Source: Acidobacteriota bacterium (GTDB lineage Bacteria; Acidobacteriota; Terriglobia; Terriglobales; SCQP01). Taken from it: DNA of 64,000 nt. Position numbers and translations under genes: made by a program. Location: the NCBI GenBank assembly GCA_004299485.1, contig SCQP01000014.1:248001-312000 (forward strand), written 5' to 3'. The notes beneath the pieces are model-generated. The model was not told the origin of the DNA. It was given only the letters and a program-made list of their open reading frames with translations, and made no database searches. Of the stretch, positions 32,812-41,695 are shown piece after piece (within the stretch, counting starts at the first letter, position 1; every line of letters starts with the position of its first letter).

Positions 32812-33270
32812 ATGCGGCATACCCGGTACTGGCTGTGGCTGGCGGTGAAGCTTGCGATTGCGGCGCTGATCGTGGTGGGGGTGTGGACGGTGGCGGGCTG
32901 GGTGATGCCACCCGCGCCGGGCGGTCTGCTGGCCGGATACCCGCGCCTGGGCAGCGATTTGGGATACACGCTTGCGGTCTTTGTGGTGGGATTCATTGCT
33001 TTTTTGCTGGGCTGGTGGAGTGCGGTAGATCAGGTCTATCGCTGCCGGGTCTGCGTACGCAAGCTGCGGATGCCGGTGGCGGAAGGCAATTACGGCCGGG
33101 TGATGCGCGACGGCGTACCACACACCGAGTACATCTGCACTTATGGCCACGGGCGGCTCAATGTGCCAGACGTACACGTTTCCGGCAGCCGCGCGCCCCT
33201 ATTCCACTGGATTTCCCACCGCAGCCTGTGGGAAGACCTGCTCGATGCGGAACGGCGTCCGGAGGCCTGA
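32812..33270 (+). CDS. Small membrane protein with cysteine-pair domain, unknown
   Basis: A 152-aa protein downstream of selC. Two hydrophobic segments are at about 8-30 and 50-70. A soluble tail follows with RCRVCVRKL and YICTYGHG, so two or three cysteines could bind a metal. A purine-rich AAGGGAG precedes the ATG. I do not recognise a family and see no link to selenium metabolism other than position. Confidence 0.7.
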   Translation: MRHTRYWLWLAVKLAIAALIVVGVWTVAGWVMPPAPGGLLAGYPRLGSDLGYTLAVFVVGFIAFLLGWWSAVDQVYRCRVCVRKLRMPVAEGNYGRVMRDGVPHTEYICTYGHGRLNVPDVHVSGSRAPLFHWISHRSLWEDLLDAERRPEA

Positions 33271-33275
33271 TCCCC

Positions 33276-34190
33276 TCAGACCGGCTTGGGACGCCATTCG
33301 ACCAGCACCATGGCCGCGACAATCAGCGCCGCGCCGGCCAACTGGATGGACTGCAGCGGTTCATGCCAGCCGAGCGTGCTGGCGAGCCAGGCAAAGACGG
33401 GTTCGGCTGCAAATATAACCGCCGCATGAGTCGCAGGTGTGAACTGCTGTGCCCAGGTCTGGACCGTGAAGGCGACCGCGGTGGCCAGCACCGCGGTGAT
33501 GGCAATGGTAACCCAGAGGTAGAGGGTGTTGTGCCACTGCCAGGAATTGCCCATGGGCAACGCGGCCCAGCTAAAGAGTGCCGCAAACACGATTTGCAGC
33601 ACGACAAAATCGCGGAAGTTCGCCCGTGGCGACCACTCGCCAACCCAGATAATCTGAAGCGCAAAGGCGACCGCAGAGGCGGCCACCAGGGCATCGCCGC
33701 GCCAGGCGCCGGCGCGCGCGGCAGCCGTGATCGCACCCGTGGGCACCGCCACCAACAGATACAGACCTGCCAAAGCCAGCAACGCGCCCGCCCACGCGGT
33801 TGGACGCAAGCCACGGCGCCAGAACACCGCGAGTAAAATCGGCACCAGCACGACCATCGTGCCGGTGATGAAGGCGGCAGCGGAGGGTGAGGTGAGGGCC
33901 AAACCGGCCGTCTGCAGCGTGTAGCCGCTCGCGAGAAAGAAACCCACAATCGCCCCGGCGGTCCAGGTGTGTGCGGGAATGAGACGCCAGCGGGGCCGGT
34001 AGAACAGCACCAGCAGCGCGGCGGCAAGACTAAGGCGCACCGCGACAAAGCTAACCGCGTTGGTGGCCGGCAGGGCAGCTTTGACGAGCGGGAAGGTCAC
34101 GCCCCAGATGAAGGTGATCGCCAACAGGGCGGCATCGGCCACAGCCTGCCGCCGCTTGTGGCTTACTTGCATGGTGGCCACGGCGCTCAT
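33276..34190 (-). CDS. EamA/DMT-superfamily transporter
   Basis: A 304-aa protein with about ten hydrophobic helices in two EamA repeats. The first has TFIWGVTFPLVKAAL near the N-terminus, and the second ends FAAEPVFAWLASTLGWHE, both typical of the drug/metabolite transporter superfamily. The substrate is unknown. It starts 3 nt after the stop of the M20 peptidase on the same strand. Confidence 0.9.
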   Translation of the reverse strand: MSAVATMQVSHKRRQAVADAALLAITFIWGVTFPLVKAALPATNAVSFVAVRLSLAAALLVLFYRPRWRLIPAHTWTAGAIVGFFLASGYTLQTAGLALTSPSAAAFITGTMVVLVPILLAVFWRRGLRPTAWAGALLALAGLYLLVAVPTGAITAAARAGAWRGDALVAASAVAFALQIIWVGEWSPRANFRDFVVLQIVFAALFSWAALPMGNSWQWHNTLYLWVTIAITAVLATAVAFTVQTWAQQFTPATHAAVIFAAEPVFAWLASTLGWHEPLQSIQLAGAALIVAAMVLVEWRPKPV

Positions 34191-34193
34191 GAT

Positions 34194-35486
34194 TCAGCCG
34201 GCAGGCAAGCAGGGCTGCGCGCTGCGCAGAGCAAATTCTGCCCCGGCCAGTTCTGCCAGAATCCAGAGCAGGCGCCGCAGCGCCAGCGCGCGGCCGGCAG
34301 GATCGTACCACTCCTCGAGGGTGTGGATTCCGCCCGCTGTGCCACCGGTCCCGAGCCGCAACGCCTGGCGGCCCTGAGCGATCGGGATGTTGGCATCGGT
34401 CGAGGCGCACTGAATCTGGGAAACGATACCCAGCGCGGCGTCGACTTCGCGCACCAGGCCCAGGAGCGGAGCATCGGGCGCAAGCTCGCCGCCGGGACGC
34501 GCACCGATGCGCTCGATCCGTGCCTGCACACGGCCGGCACGAGCGGCGGCGTTTTCCTGCTCCACGCCGGCCGCGAAGGCGCGGCGGACAGCCTGATCGA
34601 GTTGGCGCAGACGGGTGGCATCGCGCGCGCGCAAGTCGATTTTGCACTCCGCCTGAGCGGCAATGGCGTTGACCGCGCTGCCGCCGCGCAGACAGCCGAG
34701 ATTACAAGCAAGCTCGCCCGGTTCAGATTGCACCTGCGCCAGCAGCGCTGCCCCGGCGCGCACGGCGGCATGGAGCGCGCTGGCGCGCCCCGCGTCCGAC
34801 CAGCTATGGCCACCCGGCCCCTCCAGCACCGCGCGGAGGCGCAGGCTGGGCAAGGCTGCTGCGGTGATTTGGGCTGTGCCGGGTCCGTCGAGCACCAGGG
34901 TCCAGGCGATGCGGCTGGCCCAGCGGGTGCCGGGCCGGAACAGATGCCGCATGCCGCGCAAATCGCCCTCGCCCTCTTCTCCCACGGTGGCGACAAACAA
35001 GAGGGAGGCGTGGTCATGCGTAACCATCTCCTGCCAACAGCGGGCCAGAGCCAGCAGCGCCGCCAGGCCAGCGCCGTTGTCACAAATCCCGGGGCCCCAA
35101 AGCCGGCCGTCGCGGCGTTCCGGCCGCACCGCCGTACCCGGGGGGAAGGCGGTATCCAGATGAGCGCTCACGGCGACGACCGGCCGGCCGGAATCAGCGC
35201 CGGCGCGCTGGGCAAGCACGTTGCCCACCGCGTCAATGCTCACGGCCAGGCCAAGACCCGCAAATTGTGCCCGCATCCACTCTGCGCGCGCTGCCTCGAA
35301 GCCGGTGGGCGCGGCGATCGCGGTGACCTCCAACTGGCGTTTCTGAATCCACTGCTCCCAGGATTGCAGCCTCCGGCAGGCCAACGCCAAATCTGCGTCG
35401 CTGCGGAGGCGTACGGCCGCGGCGCCGGCCGACTGGGGCAATGTCACACGCGGGGCGCGGAGATCGTTATGAAATTGTGGGTGCAT
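34194..35486 (-). CDS. M20-family metallopeptidase
   Basis: A zinc-dependent amidohydrolase or peptidase of 430 aa. VSAHLDTAFPPG carries the first metal His and Asp, GICDNGAGLAALL the bridging Asp, TVGEEGEGDLRG the catalytic Glu-Glu, and the dimerisation lid includes GPGGHSW. The C-terminal GTGGTAGGIHTLEEW contains the last metal His. It is closest to the PepT-like or general aminoacylase types; substrate unknown. TAATG overlap with truA implies coupling. Confidence 0.88.
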   Translation of the reverse strand: MHPQFHNDLRAPRVTLPQSAGAAAVRLRSDADLALACRRLQSWEQWIQKRQLEVTAIAAPTGFEAARAEWMRAQFAGLGLAVSIDAVGNVLAQRAGADSGRPVVAVSAHLDTAFPPGTAVRPERRDGRLWGPGICDNGAGLAALLALARCWQEMVTHDHASLLFVATVGEEGEGDLRGMRHLFRPGTRWASRIAWTLVLDGPGTAQITAAALPSLRLRAVLEGPGGHSWSDAGRASALHAAVRAGAALLAQVQSEPGELACNLGCLRGGSAVNAIAAQAECKIDLRARDATRLRQLDQAVRRAFAAGVEQENAAARAGRVQARIERIGARPGGELAPDAPLLGLVREVDAALGIVSQIQCASTDANIPIAQGRQALRLGTGGTAGGIHTLEEWYDPAGRALALRRLLWILAELAGAEFALRSAQPCLPAG

Positions 35487-36262
35487 TATCCCTTCTCTCC
35501 ATAATCCACCCGCACCAGGTAGAGCCCCTGCGCCGGGGCGGTGGGCCCGGCTGCAGCCCGCGAGCACGCCGCCAAAACTGCGCCTATTTCGTCGCCACGG
35601 CGGGCGCCGCGGCCAATCTCCAGCAGAAAGCCCACAATATTGCGCACCATGTGATGCAGGAAACCCTGACCTTCAATTTCGTAGACCAACTCCGCGCCCT
35701 CGCGGACGAGCGCGGAGCGGCGGATGGTGCGCACGGTGGAGGCCGGCGCGGCTGCGCCCTTTTCGGGCGTGGCGGCGAAGGAACGGAAATCGTGCCGCCC
35801 CTGCCAGGCCGGCGCGGCTGCGATCATTGCGGTCTCATCGAGCGGATACGGATGATGGTAGACATAGCGGGCCAGAAACGGTGGACAAACCTCCTCGCGG
35901 TAGATGCGATAGCGATACAGCTTGTTCGATGCGGCATGACGGGCATGGAAGTCCAACGCCGCCTCGCTCACTTCCAGCACACGCACGCTCGCGGGCAGCC
36001 GCGCATTCAATGCGCGTTGCAGATTCTCCACAGGCAAGCGGCAGCGCAGACGCAGGTGGGCCACCTGACCGAGCGCGTGAACGCCGGCGTCAGTTCGTCC
36101 CGAGCCGTGGACAATGACCTGCTCGCCGGTCACGGTGCAAACCGCATCACTCAGGGCTTGCTGCACGGTGAGCAAGCCCGGCTGGACCTGCCAGCCATGA
36201 AAGCCGCTGCCATCGTAAGCCAGGCGCAGGCGAATCGTCCGCAGTTCGGGCGGGTCAGACAT
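35486..36262 (-). CDS. truA: tRNA pseudouridine(38-40) synthase TruA
   Basis: TruA modifies the anticodon arm of tRNAs. The N-terminal LAYDGSGFHGWQVQP block, the catalytic Asp in GSGRTDAGVHALGQVAH, and the C-terminal FLHHMVRNIVGFLLEIG are all intact. Length is 258 aa. The M20 gene begins at its stop codon. The -10 region of this transcript (TAGAAT or TATAGC) lies close to the ATG. Confidence 0.96.
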   Translation of the reverse strand: MSDPPELRTIRLRLAYDGSGFHGWQVQPGLLTVQQALSDAVCTVTGEQVIVHGSGRTDAGVHALGQVAHLRLRCRLPVENLQRALNARLPASVRVLEVSEAALDFHARHAASNKLYRYRIYREEVCPPFLARYVYHHPYPLDETAMIAAAPAWQGRHDFRSFAATPEKGAAAPASTVRTIRRSALVREGAELVYEIEGQGFLHHMVRNIVGFLLEIGRGARRGDEIGAVLAACSRAAAGPTAPAQGLYLVRVDYGEKG

Positions 36263-36333
36263 TGCTGCTATATTCTAATTTCCCCTGCATGAAACACACA
36301 GGGCGAGCATTTCGTATCGGTTACGGGACACTC

Positions 36334-38214
36334 ATGACGATCCGCAAGCTTCTCTTCCCCTCGCTCGGCCTTCTCCTGGTGGGGACACTCCCGGCACTCG
36401 GCCAGGCTCACAAAATTGATGTCAACCCGGAAGGCATCAACTTCGCGGTGGGCCGCCCCTGGACCCAAACCCTGTTTGGCCAAAAACCGATTGCGGTAGC
36501 GCCGCTGCAGTTGACCAACAGCCCGCGCGTACTGTCACTGGTGCACGATGGCAAGCTGTATCTGTCGCTGGATGACGCTATTGCGCTGGCGCTGGAGAAT
36601 AACCTCGACATCGCCATCCAACGCTACAACCTGCCCATTGCGGATACAGACATCCTGCGCGCCAAAGCGGGCTCGGCGCCGCGCGGTGTCTCCACCGGCG
36701 TAGTCAGCGGCACACCCGGCGGGCCGGGCGCGACCACGGGCGTGGCCGGCGCGGGCGGTGCCGGCGCCGGCGGCACCAGCGTGGGCGCGGGCGGCGCCGG
36801 GGCGGGCGCGGGCGGCATTGTGACCTCGACGCTGGGCGGTGGCCCGGCGGTGCCGCAACTCGATCCCGTGCTGGATGCCAATTTTAACGTGGTGGATCAA
36901 GTCACGCCGTCCAACTCCAAATTCATCACCAGCCTGACCGGGTTACCGTCGATTCAAAGTCACTCGGGCCTGGCGAATTTCACCTACGACCAGGGCTTCC
37001 TGACCGGAGCCGCGTTGAGCGTTGGTTATACCAACACCCGCAGCAGCAGTGAGAGCTCCTTCAGTAACTTATTCAACCCACAGTACAGTTCCGGCCTGAC
37101 GTTCTCCTTCAGCCAACCCCTGCTGCAGGGATTTGGCATAGAGCTCAACAGCCGGAATCTGACACAAGCCAAGGATGACCGCGAAATTGCCGACATTGCC
37201 TTTTCGCAGCAAGTGATGGCGACGGTGGCGCAGGTTGAGGATATTTACTGGAACGTAGTGACCGCGAACGAGTCGGTCAAAAACGCCCAGGAGGCGGTGG
37301 CGCTGGCGCAAAAGACGCTCGGTGACACCCAACGCCAAGTCGAAATCGGAACCATGGCGCCCTTGCAGGTCACGCAAGCCAAGGCGAACCTGGCGACTAA
37401 CCAGGGGAACCTGATCGCGGCCCAGACCAACCTGGAATTCAACGGGCTGCTGCTGAAGAACGCAATCACCAAGAACCTGGCAAATCCGGCGCTGGCCGGC
37501 GCCGATGTGGTCACGATCAATCGCATCTCGCTCCCGGCGAATCAGCCCATCCAACCGGTGCAAGATCTGGTGAAGCTGGCGCTCCAGTATCGTCCGGAGC
37601 TGGCGGCAACCCGCATTAACCTGAGCATTTCGGAGATGAGCCTGAAAGCCACCGAGAATGAACTCAAACCGATCCTGAATCTCAATTTGGGCTACAACTC
37701 CAACGCCCTGCAGAGCAGTTATGGCGGCACGTTTGGGGATATTTTCCGCGGCCGCTTTCCCACCTACCAGGCAGGCTTCAGCCTGCAGATTCCCCTGCGC
37801 AATCACGCCGCCCAGGCCGACGTGGCGCGTGCCCAGTTGCAACTGCAGCAGTCCTATTTACAGCAGCAGCAGCAGATCAACAACATCGTCATCAGCGTCG
37901 AGCAGGCGCAATTCGCGCTGCAATCCAGCCGCGCCCAGATCCTGGCAGCCCAGGATGCGGTGACCCTGAACCGGGAAACGCTGGAGGCCGATCAGAAAAA
38001 ACTGAACCTGGGCGCGACCACGGTGACGCAGGTGTTGACCGATCAAAGCAATCTTACCGATGCCGAAAGCAAGCTGGTGAGCGCGCAGAGCGCCTATATC
38101 CAGAACAAGGTCAACCTCGAGCGGCTGACCGGCCGCACACTGGTGGCGAACCGGATTTCGATTCTGGATGCGGAAAATGGGAAAGTAACGCAGATGCCGC
38201 ACGCGCGGCAATAG
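36334..38214 (+). CDS. TolC-family outer membrane efflux protein with Gly-rich insertion
   Basis: An OEP-type protein of 626 aa with a signal peptide (about 1-24, ending PALGQA). The DDAIALALENNLDIAIQRYN helix starts the first repeat and LALQYRPELAATRINLSISE the second; both are typical of TolC. Around residues 120-170 there is a low-complexity insertion of Gly/Ala/Thr repeats (GAGGAGAGGTS) in an extracellular-loop-like place. No membrane-fusion or RND gene is adjacent; a convergent ADOP permease follows. Confidence 0.9.
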   Translation: MTIRKLLFPSLGLLLVGTLPALGQAHKIDVNPEGINFAVGRPWTQTLFGQKPIAVAPLQLTNSPRVLSLVHDGKLYLSLDDAIALALENNLDIAIQRYNLPIADTDILRAKAGSAPRGVSTGVVSGTPGGPGATTGVAGAGGAGAGGTSVGAGGAGAGAGGIVTSTLGGGPAVPQLDPVLDANFNVVDQVTPSNSKFITSLTGLPSIQSHSGLANFTYDQGFLTGAALSVGYTNTRSSSESSFSNLFNPQYSSGLTFSFSQPLLQGFGIELNSRNLTQAKDDREIADIAFSQQVMATVAQVEDIYWNVVTANESVKNAQEAVALAQKTLGDTQRQVEIGTMAPLQVTQAKANLATNQGNLIAAQTNLEFNGLLLKNAITKNLANPALAGADVVTINRISLPANQPIQPVQDLVKLALQYRPELAATRINLSISEMSLKATENELKPILNLNLGYNSNALQSSYGGTFGDIFRGRFPTYQAGFSLQIPLRNHAAQADVARAQLQLQQSYLQQQQQINNIVISVEQAQFALQSSRAQILAAQDAVTLNRETLEADQKKLNLGATTVTQVLTDQSNLTDAESKLVSAQSAYIQNKVNLERLTGRTLVANRISILDAENGKVTQMPHARQ

Positions 38215-38223
38215 CGGTAGTCG

Positions 38224-38317
38224 TCAGTTCTCAGTCTTCAGTTTTCAGTCACTGCAGGCTCGCCTGCGGGCTTCACTGAGCGGCACGAACAGAACGGAGA
38301 ACTGGTGACTGAAAACT
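38224..38317. terminator. Inverted repeat of 7-nt tandem units between convergent genes (likely terminator)
   Basis: The left part is a tandem of four units (TCAGTTC, TCAGTCT, TCAGTTT, TCAGTCA). Its end AGTTTTCAGTCAC pairs perfectly over 13 bp with GTGACTGAAAACT on the right. A second pairing GTTCTC/GAGAAC lies beside it. It separates the TolC gene from the convergent ADOP permease. Confidence 0.65.
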
Positions 38318-38322
38318 AAAAC

Positions 38323-40746
38323 CTATTCGTGGCGCAAGGTGATGGCGGGGTCGATGCGGGCGGCGCGCTGCGCGGGGATGAGAGTCGCCAGCAGGCCGAC
38401 GATCATGACCAGCACCGGCACGGCGATCCAAGGCCAGCCGCCAGAGCGGGAACCGGCCAGCAACGGCTGAACGCTGCTGCTCAGCCACCAGGAGATCAGC
38501 AAGCCTACGACCGCGCCGATTCCAATCAGGCGCAGGGACTCAGCCAGGATGGCGTGCCGCACCCTGCGCGGGTCGGCGCCGAGAGCCATTCTTATCCCAA
38601 TGTCGTGTTGTCGCTGCATCACGCCGTGCGCCAGGACGCCATACAGGCCTGCCGCGGCAAGACAGAGGGCCAGAATAGCCAAAAGGCCGAGTAAATTAGT
38701 GCGATAGGTTACCGGCGCCATGATCCGTGATAGACGCTGAGACATGGTCGCGGCTTCAAACAACGCGACTTGCGGATTAATCTGCGCCGAGGCACGGCGG
38801 ATAGCCGGCAAGAGCTGATTGGGGTTGCCCCGTGCCAGCACCGCGGTCGACATGATGGTCACCGCAAGGCGCGGCAGCGGCAAATAGACGGTCGGCGCCA
38901 CGCCGTCGCCCGGCAGGTGAGACGGAACGTCGCCAGCCACGCCAATCACCCGCGCCGTGGACCCAAAGCCGGCACGCTTCAGCACCACCGGACGGCCGAT
39001 CGGATCCTGCTGCCCAAACACGCTGTGCGCAATGCTGGCGCTGAGGATGGCGACCAGTGGCTGAGATTTCGCGTTGTCGGACGGCACAAAATCGCGTCCG
39101 CGCAAGGGAATGCCCATGGCCTGGAAGTAGCCGGGCAAGGCTGCCAGTTCGCCCGCGCCCGGCAACACGTCGGGCTGCTGCGATGCCGCCGTCGTGCCCG
39201 CCTCGGCGACGTTTACGAAAGCGATGGGGGTGGTCATGGGCAGATTGGAAACCATGCCCACCGCAGCGACGCCGGGCATCTGGCGAACCTGCTGATTCAG
39301 GCGCGTGAAGTAGGGCAGACGTGCCATTTTTTGCTGCGGGTTGTTGGCGAGAATGGCGGCCCGAAAGGTTAGGACATGCGCCGGCTGGAAACCGGGATTG
39401 GCATGGCGCAGCCGCTGCAGGCTCTGCCAGAAGAGGCCGGCGCCCACCAGCAGGATGACGGTGACGGCGACTTCGGCGACGACCAGAATCGCAGGTAACG
39501 GAGAACGGCGCGGAGCCGGGCTGGAATCGCGCAGCAGACTTTGCCCGAGGTGCAGGCGCAGCAACTCGATGGCGGGCGCCAGCGCAAACCAGAGGGCCAT
39601 GAGAAGTGTAATGACGCCCGCGAAGACGACCACCACTCCATTGAGAGCAATGGCCGGGCCTTGTGGCAGACCGGCCCCTTGCCAGTACCGTATGAGCGGT
39701 AAGATTCCCCAGGCGATGACCCAACCGAGGGCACTGGCCAGCAGCGCCAACGTCAGTCCCTCCGCAAAAAGCTGTCCAAAGAGCCGGCGCCGGCGCGCGC
39801 CCAGACTCACCTGCAAAGCGATTTGCGGCCAACGGTTCACGGCCGCGCCGAGCATCAGATTGCCCACGTTGGCGCAGGCCAGCCCTAACACCAGCAGCGC
39901 GCCGATCATCATCAGGTCCAGCTCGGACGCCACCGGACCAGACACATGACTCGCCAGAGAAGTCACTTGTAGCCCTACGTCACCGTCATACTTGGGGTAC
40001 TTGGCGGCGAGGCTGGCGGCGACGGCGCTCAGGTCCTGCCGGCCTTGTGCCAGCGTCACGCCCGGCTTCAGCCGCCCAAACAGGGATAAGTGCCGCCAGC
40101 CGCGATAGTTGGCCGGAATCCCGATGGTGACTTCGCTAAACCACAACTGACTGCCGTGAGGATAATCAAAGCCGGGCGGCATGACGCCCACGACGCTATA
40201 CCAAAGGCCATCGACATCGATTTTTTTGCCCAGTACTTGCGGATCGCCGCCAAAGTCCATCTGCCATACGTGATGGCTGATGACGGTCACCGTGGGAAAA
40301 CTGACCGCGCCGTCGCTCGGCTGCAGCCAGCGGCCCAACGCCGGAGCCACCCCCAGGGCGCGGAAAAAGTCGCCTTCGATGCCGGTATAAAGTATGTGTT
40401 GCGGTGCGCCGCTGCCGAGCAGGGTGCAGGTGTCCTCCTCAAATCCCGCCACGGCAGACAGCGCACGCGTCCGCCGCTGGTAGGAGAGGATATCCAGAAT
40501 CGAGGCGCCGGCGGGGTTGATTTGGCGGGTGGAGCGGCTGTCCGTTTGCAGCCAGACCAGTTGGCGCGCTTCGGGCAAGGGCAGCGGATGCTCTACCAGG
40601 CCGTAAAACACGCTGAACATGGCGGTGCTAGCGCCCATGGCCAGACCCAGGGTCGCAATCGCCAGCACGGTGACGGTCCAGCGGCGCCACAGCCGCCGCC
40701 AAGCCAGGCCGAACTCTTTCCCCGCAACTTCCAATCCGACCCGCAT
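38323..40746 (-). CDS. ADOP-type ABC transporter permease (MacB/FtsX-like)
   Basis: An 807-aa permease of the kind known in acidobacteria as duplicated orphan permeases. An N-terminal helix is followed by a MacB periplasmic core (DFFRALGVAPALGRWLQPSD, VVGVMPPGFDYP) and FtsX helices (LVLGLACANVGNLMLG). A second core (GIPLRGRDFVPSD, IGVAGDVPSHL) and a last helix set (GLYGVLAHGVMQRQHDIGIRMALGADP) complete it. No ATP-binding partner is adjacent. Unlike the second copy at 47.7 kb, it lacks an upstream PadR gene. Confidence 0.92.
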   Translation of the reverse strand: MRVGLEVAGKEFGLAWRRLWRRWTVTVLAIATLGLAMGASTAMFSVFYGLVEHPLPLPEARQLVWLQTDSRSTRQINPAGASILDILSYQRRTRALSAVAGFEEDTCTLLGSGAPQHILYTGIEGDFFRALGVAPALGRWLQPSDGAVSFPTVTVISHHVWQMDFGGDPQVLGKKIDVDGLWYSVVGVMPPGFDYPHGSQLWFSEVTIGIPANYRGWRHLSLFGRLKPGVTLAQGRQDLSAVAASLAAKYPKYDGDVGLQVTSLASHVSGPVASELDLMMIGALLVLGLACANVGNLMLGAAVNRWPQIALQVSLGARRRRLFGQLFAEGLTLALLASALGWVIAWGILPLIRYWQGAGLPQGPAIALNGVVVVFAGVITLLMALWFALAPAIELLRLHLGQSLLRDSSPAPRRSPLPAILVVAEVAVTVILLVGAGLFWQSLQRLRHANPGFQPAHVLTFRAAILANNPQQKMARLPYFTRLNQQVRQMPGVAAVGMVSNLPMTTPIAFVNVAEAGTTAASQQPDVLPGAGELAALPGYFQAMGIPLRGRDFVPSDNAKSQPLVAILSASIAHSVFGQQDPIGRPVVLKRAGFGSTARVIGVAGDVPSHLPGDGVAPTVYLPLPRLAVTIMSTAVLARGNPNQLLPAIRRASAQINPQVALFEAATMSQRLSRIMAPVTYRTNLLGLLAILALCLAAAGLYGVLAHGVMQRQHDIGIRMALGADPRRVRHAILAESLRLIGIGAVVGLLISWWLSSSVQPLLAGSRSGGWPWIAVPVLVMIVGLLATLIPAQRAARIDPAITLRHE

Positions 40747-40896
40747 AAATGCTTCGGCCAGCAGTCTACTCCAGTTTCCCCTGTCTGCAGCAACTTTTTA
40801 GAGTAAGCGCCGCCTTAGTGCTTGTTAACACTGTGGCGTGGCCCGCCGGGTTCTTGCTCGACTTTTCGAGTTGGAGGGTTTCCGCCTTCATACGCC

Positions 40897-41433
40897 CTAG
40901 TGAATTAGCCCCAGATCCGCTGGCGGCCAGTAGGCAAAGACAGCGCGGCCGAAGATGTCTTTGGAGGGCAGGCAGCCCCAGAAACGGCTGTCGTTCGAGC
41001 TGTTGCGGTGATCACCGAGCACGTAATACTCGCGCGGCGGGACGGTGACCTCGGAGAAATCGGCATAGTCCTGAAACTTCTTTTTCACGTAAGGCTCAAT
41101 GAGCTTGTTGCCGTTGATGTAGACCGTCCCATCCCAGATCACCAGATGATCGCCGGGCAGGCCGATGATGCGCTTAATGAAGATCTGAGAGGGATCGAGC
41201 GGGTAATGAAATACGACCACATCACCGCGCTGGAGCGGCTGGACGCCAAAGGAGACCTTGTCAATGAGAAGCCGCTCGCGGTTCTGCAAATGCGGCATCA
41301 TGCTGTAGCCTTCGACCTGCACGGGCTGAAACGCGAACAGCACGACTACGAAGGCGATCAGGATGGCGAGGGTGAGGTTGAGCAGCCAGCCACCAAAGCC
41401 TAAGCCCAGAAGTTTCCTCTCGCCCAACATCAC
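40897..41433 (-). CDS. lepB: Signal peptidase I LepB
   Basis: The S26 leader peptidase that removes signal peptides outside the membrane. One N-terminal helix (about 15-36) is followed by the catalytic Ser44 in EGYSMMPHLQ and Lys87 in IFIKRIIGLPGD. The C-terminal box GDHRNSSNDSRFWG is intact. Length 178 aa indicates a compact single-anchor type. The first codon is GTG followed by ATG, so either can be the start. Confidence 0.95.
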   Translation of the reverse strand: MMLGERKLLGLGFGGWLLNLTLAILIAFVVVLFAFQPVQVEGYSMMPHLQNRERLLIDKVSFGVQPLQRGDVVVFHYPLDPSQIFIKRIIGLPGDHLVIWDGTVYINGNKLIEPYVKKKFQDYADFSEVTVPPREYYVLGDHRNSSNDSRFWGCLPSKDIFGRAVFAYWPPADLGLIH

Positions 41434-41445
41434 TAGCGACAGGTT

Positions 41446-41473
41446 ATCAGTTTTCAGTTTTCAGTTCTCAGTC
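41446..41473 (+). repeat. Short tandem repeat, four 7-nt units (TTCAGTT)
   Basis: Units read ATCAGTT, TTCAGTT, TTCAGTT, CTCAGTC. The same core occurs in the inverted repeat near 38.2 kb. It lies between lepB and the YtxH-like gene. Confidence 0.8.
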
Positions 41474-41482
41474 CAGCGATCT

Positions 41483-41695
41483 TCAGCCGGCGATTTGCTC
41501 CAACGTGCGGTTGCAGCGAGCGAGGACGGATTGGACTTTCTCCAGCGTATCGGAAAGGCGCTGGCCAGAGCGCTCGAGGTTGTCGATCCAGTCGCCGAAA
41601 TTGTCGCTGATCTTGTCTTGCAGTTCCCTGCCCTGGCGGGTCATCAGGAATACGACCACGCCCACGGCTAAGGTTGGCAAAATCCACTTCTTCAT
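41483..41695 (-). CDS. YtxH-like small membrane-anchored protein
   Basis: A 70-aa protein with one N-terminal membrane helix (about 3-19) and an amphipathic coil rich in Asp, Glu and Arg (RQGRELQDKISDNFGDW). This resembles YtxH/DUF883-type small proteins. Its start overlaps the glycosyltransferase stop by 4 bp. The function is unknown. Confidence 0.7.
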   Translation of the reverse strand: MKKWILPTLAVGVVVFLMTRQGRELQDKISDNFGDWIDNLERSGQRLSDTLEKVQSVLARCNRTLEQIAG

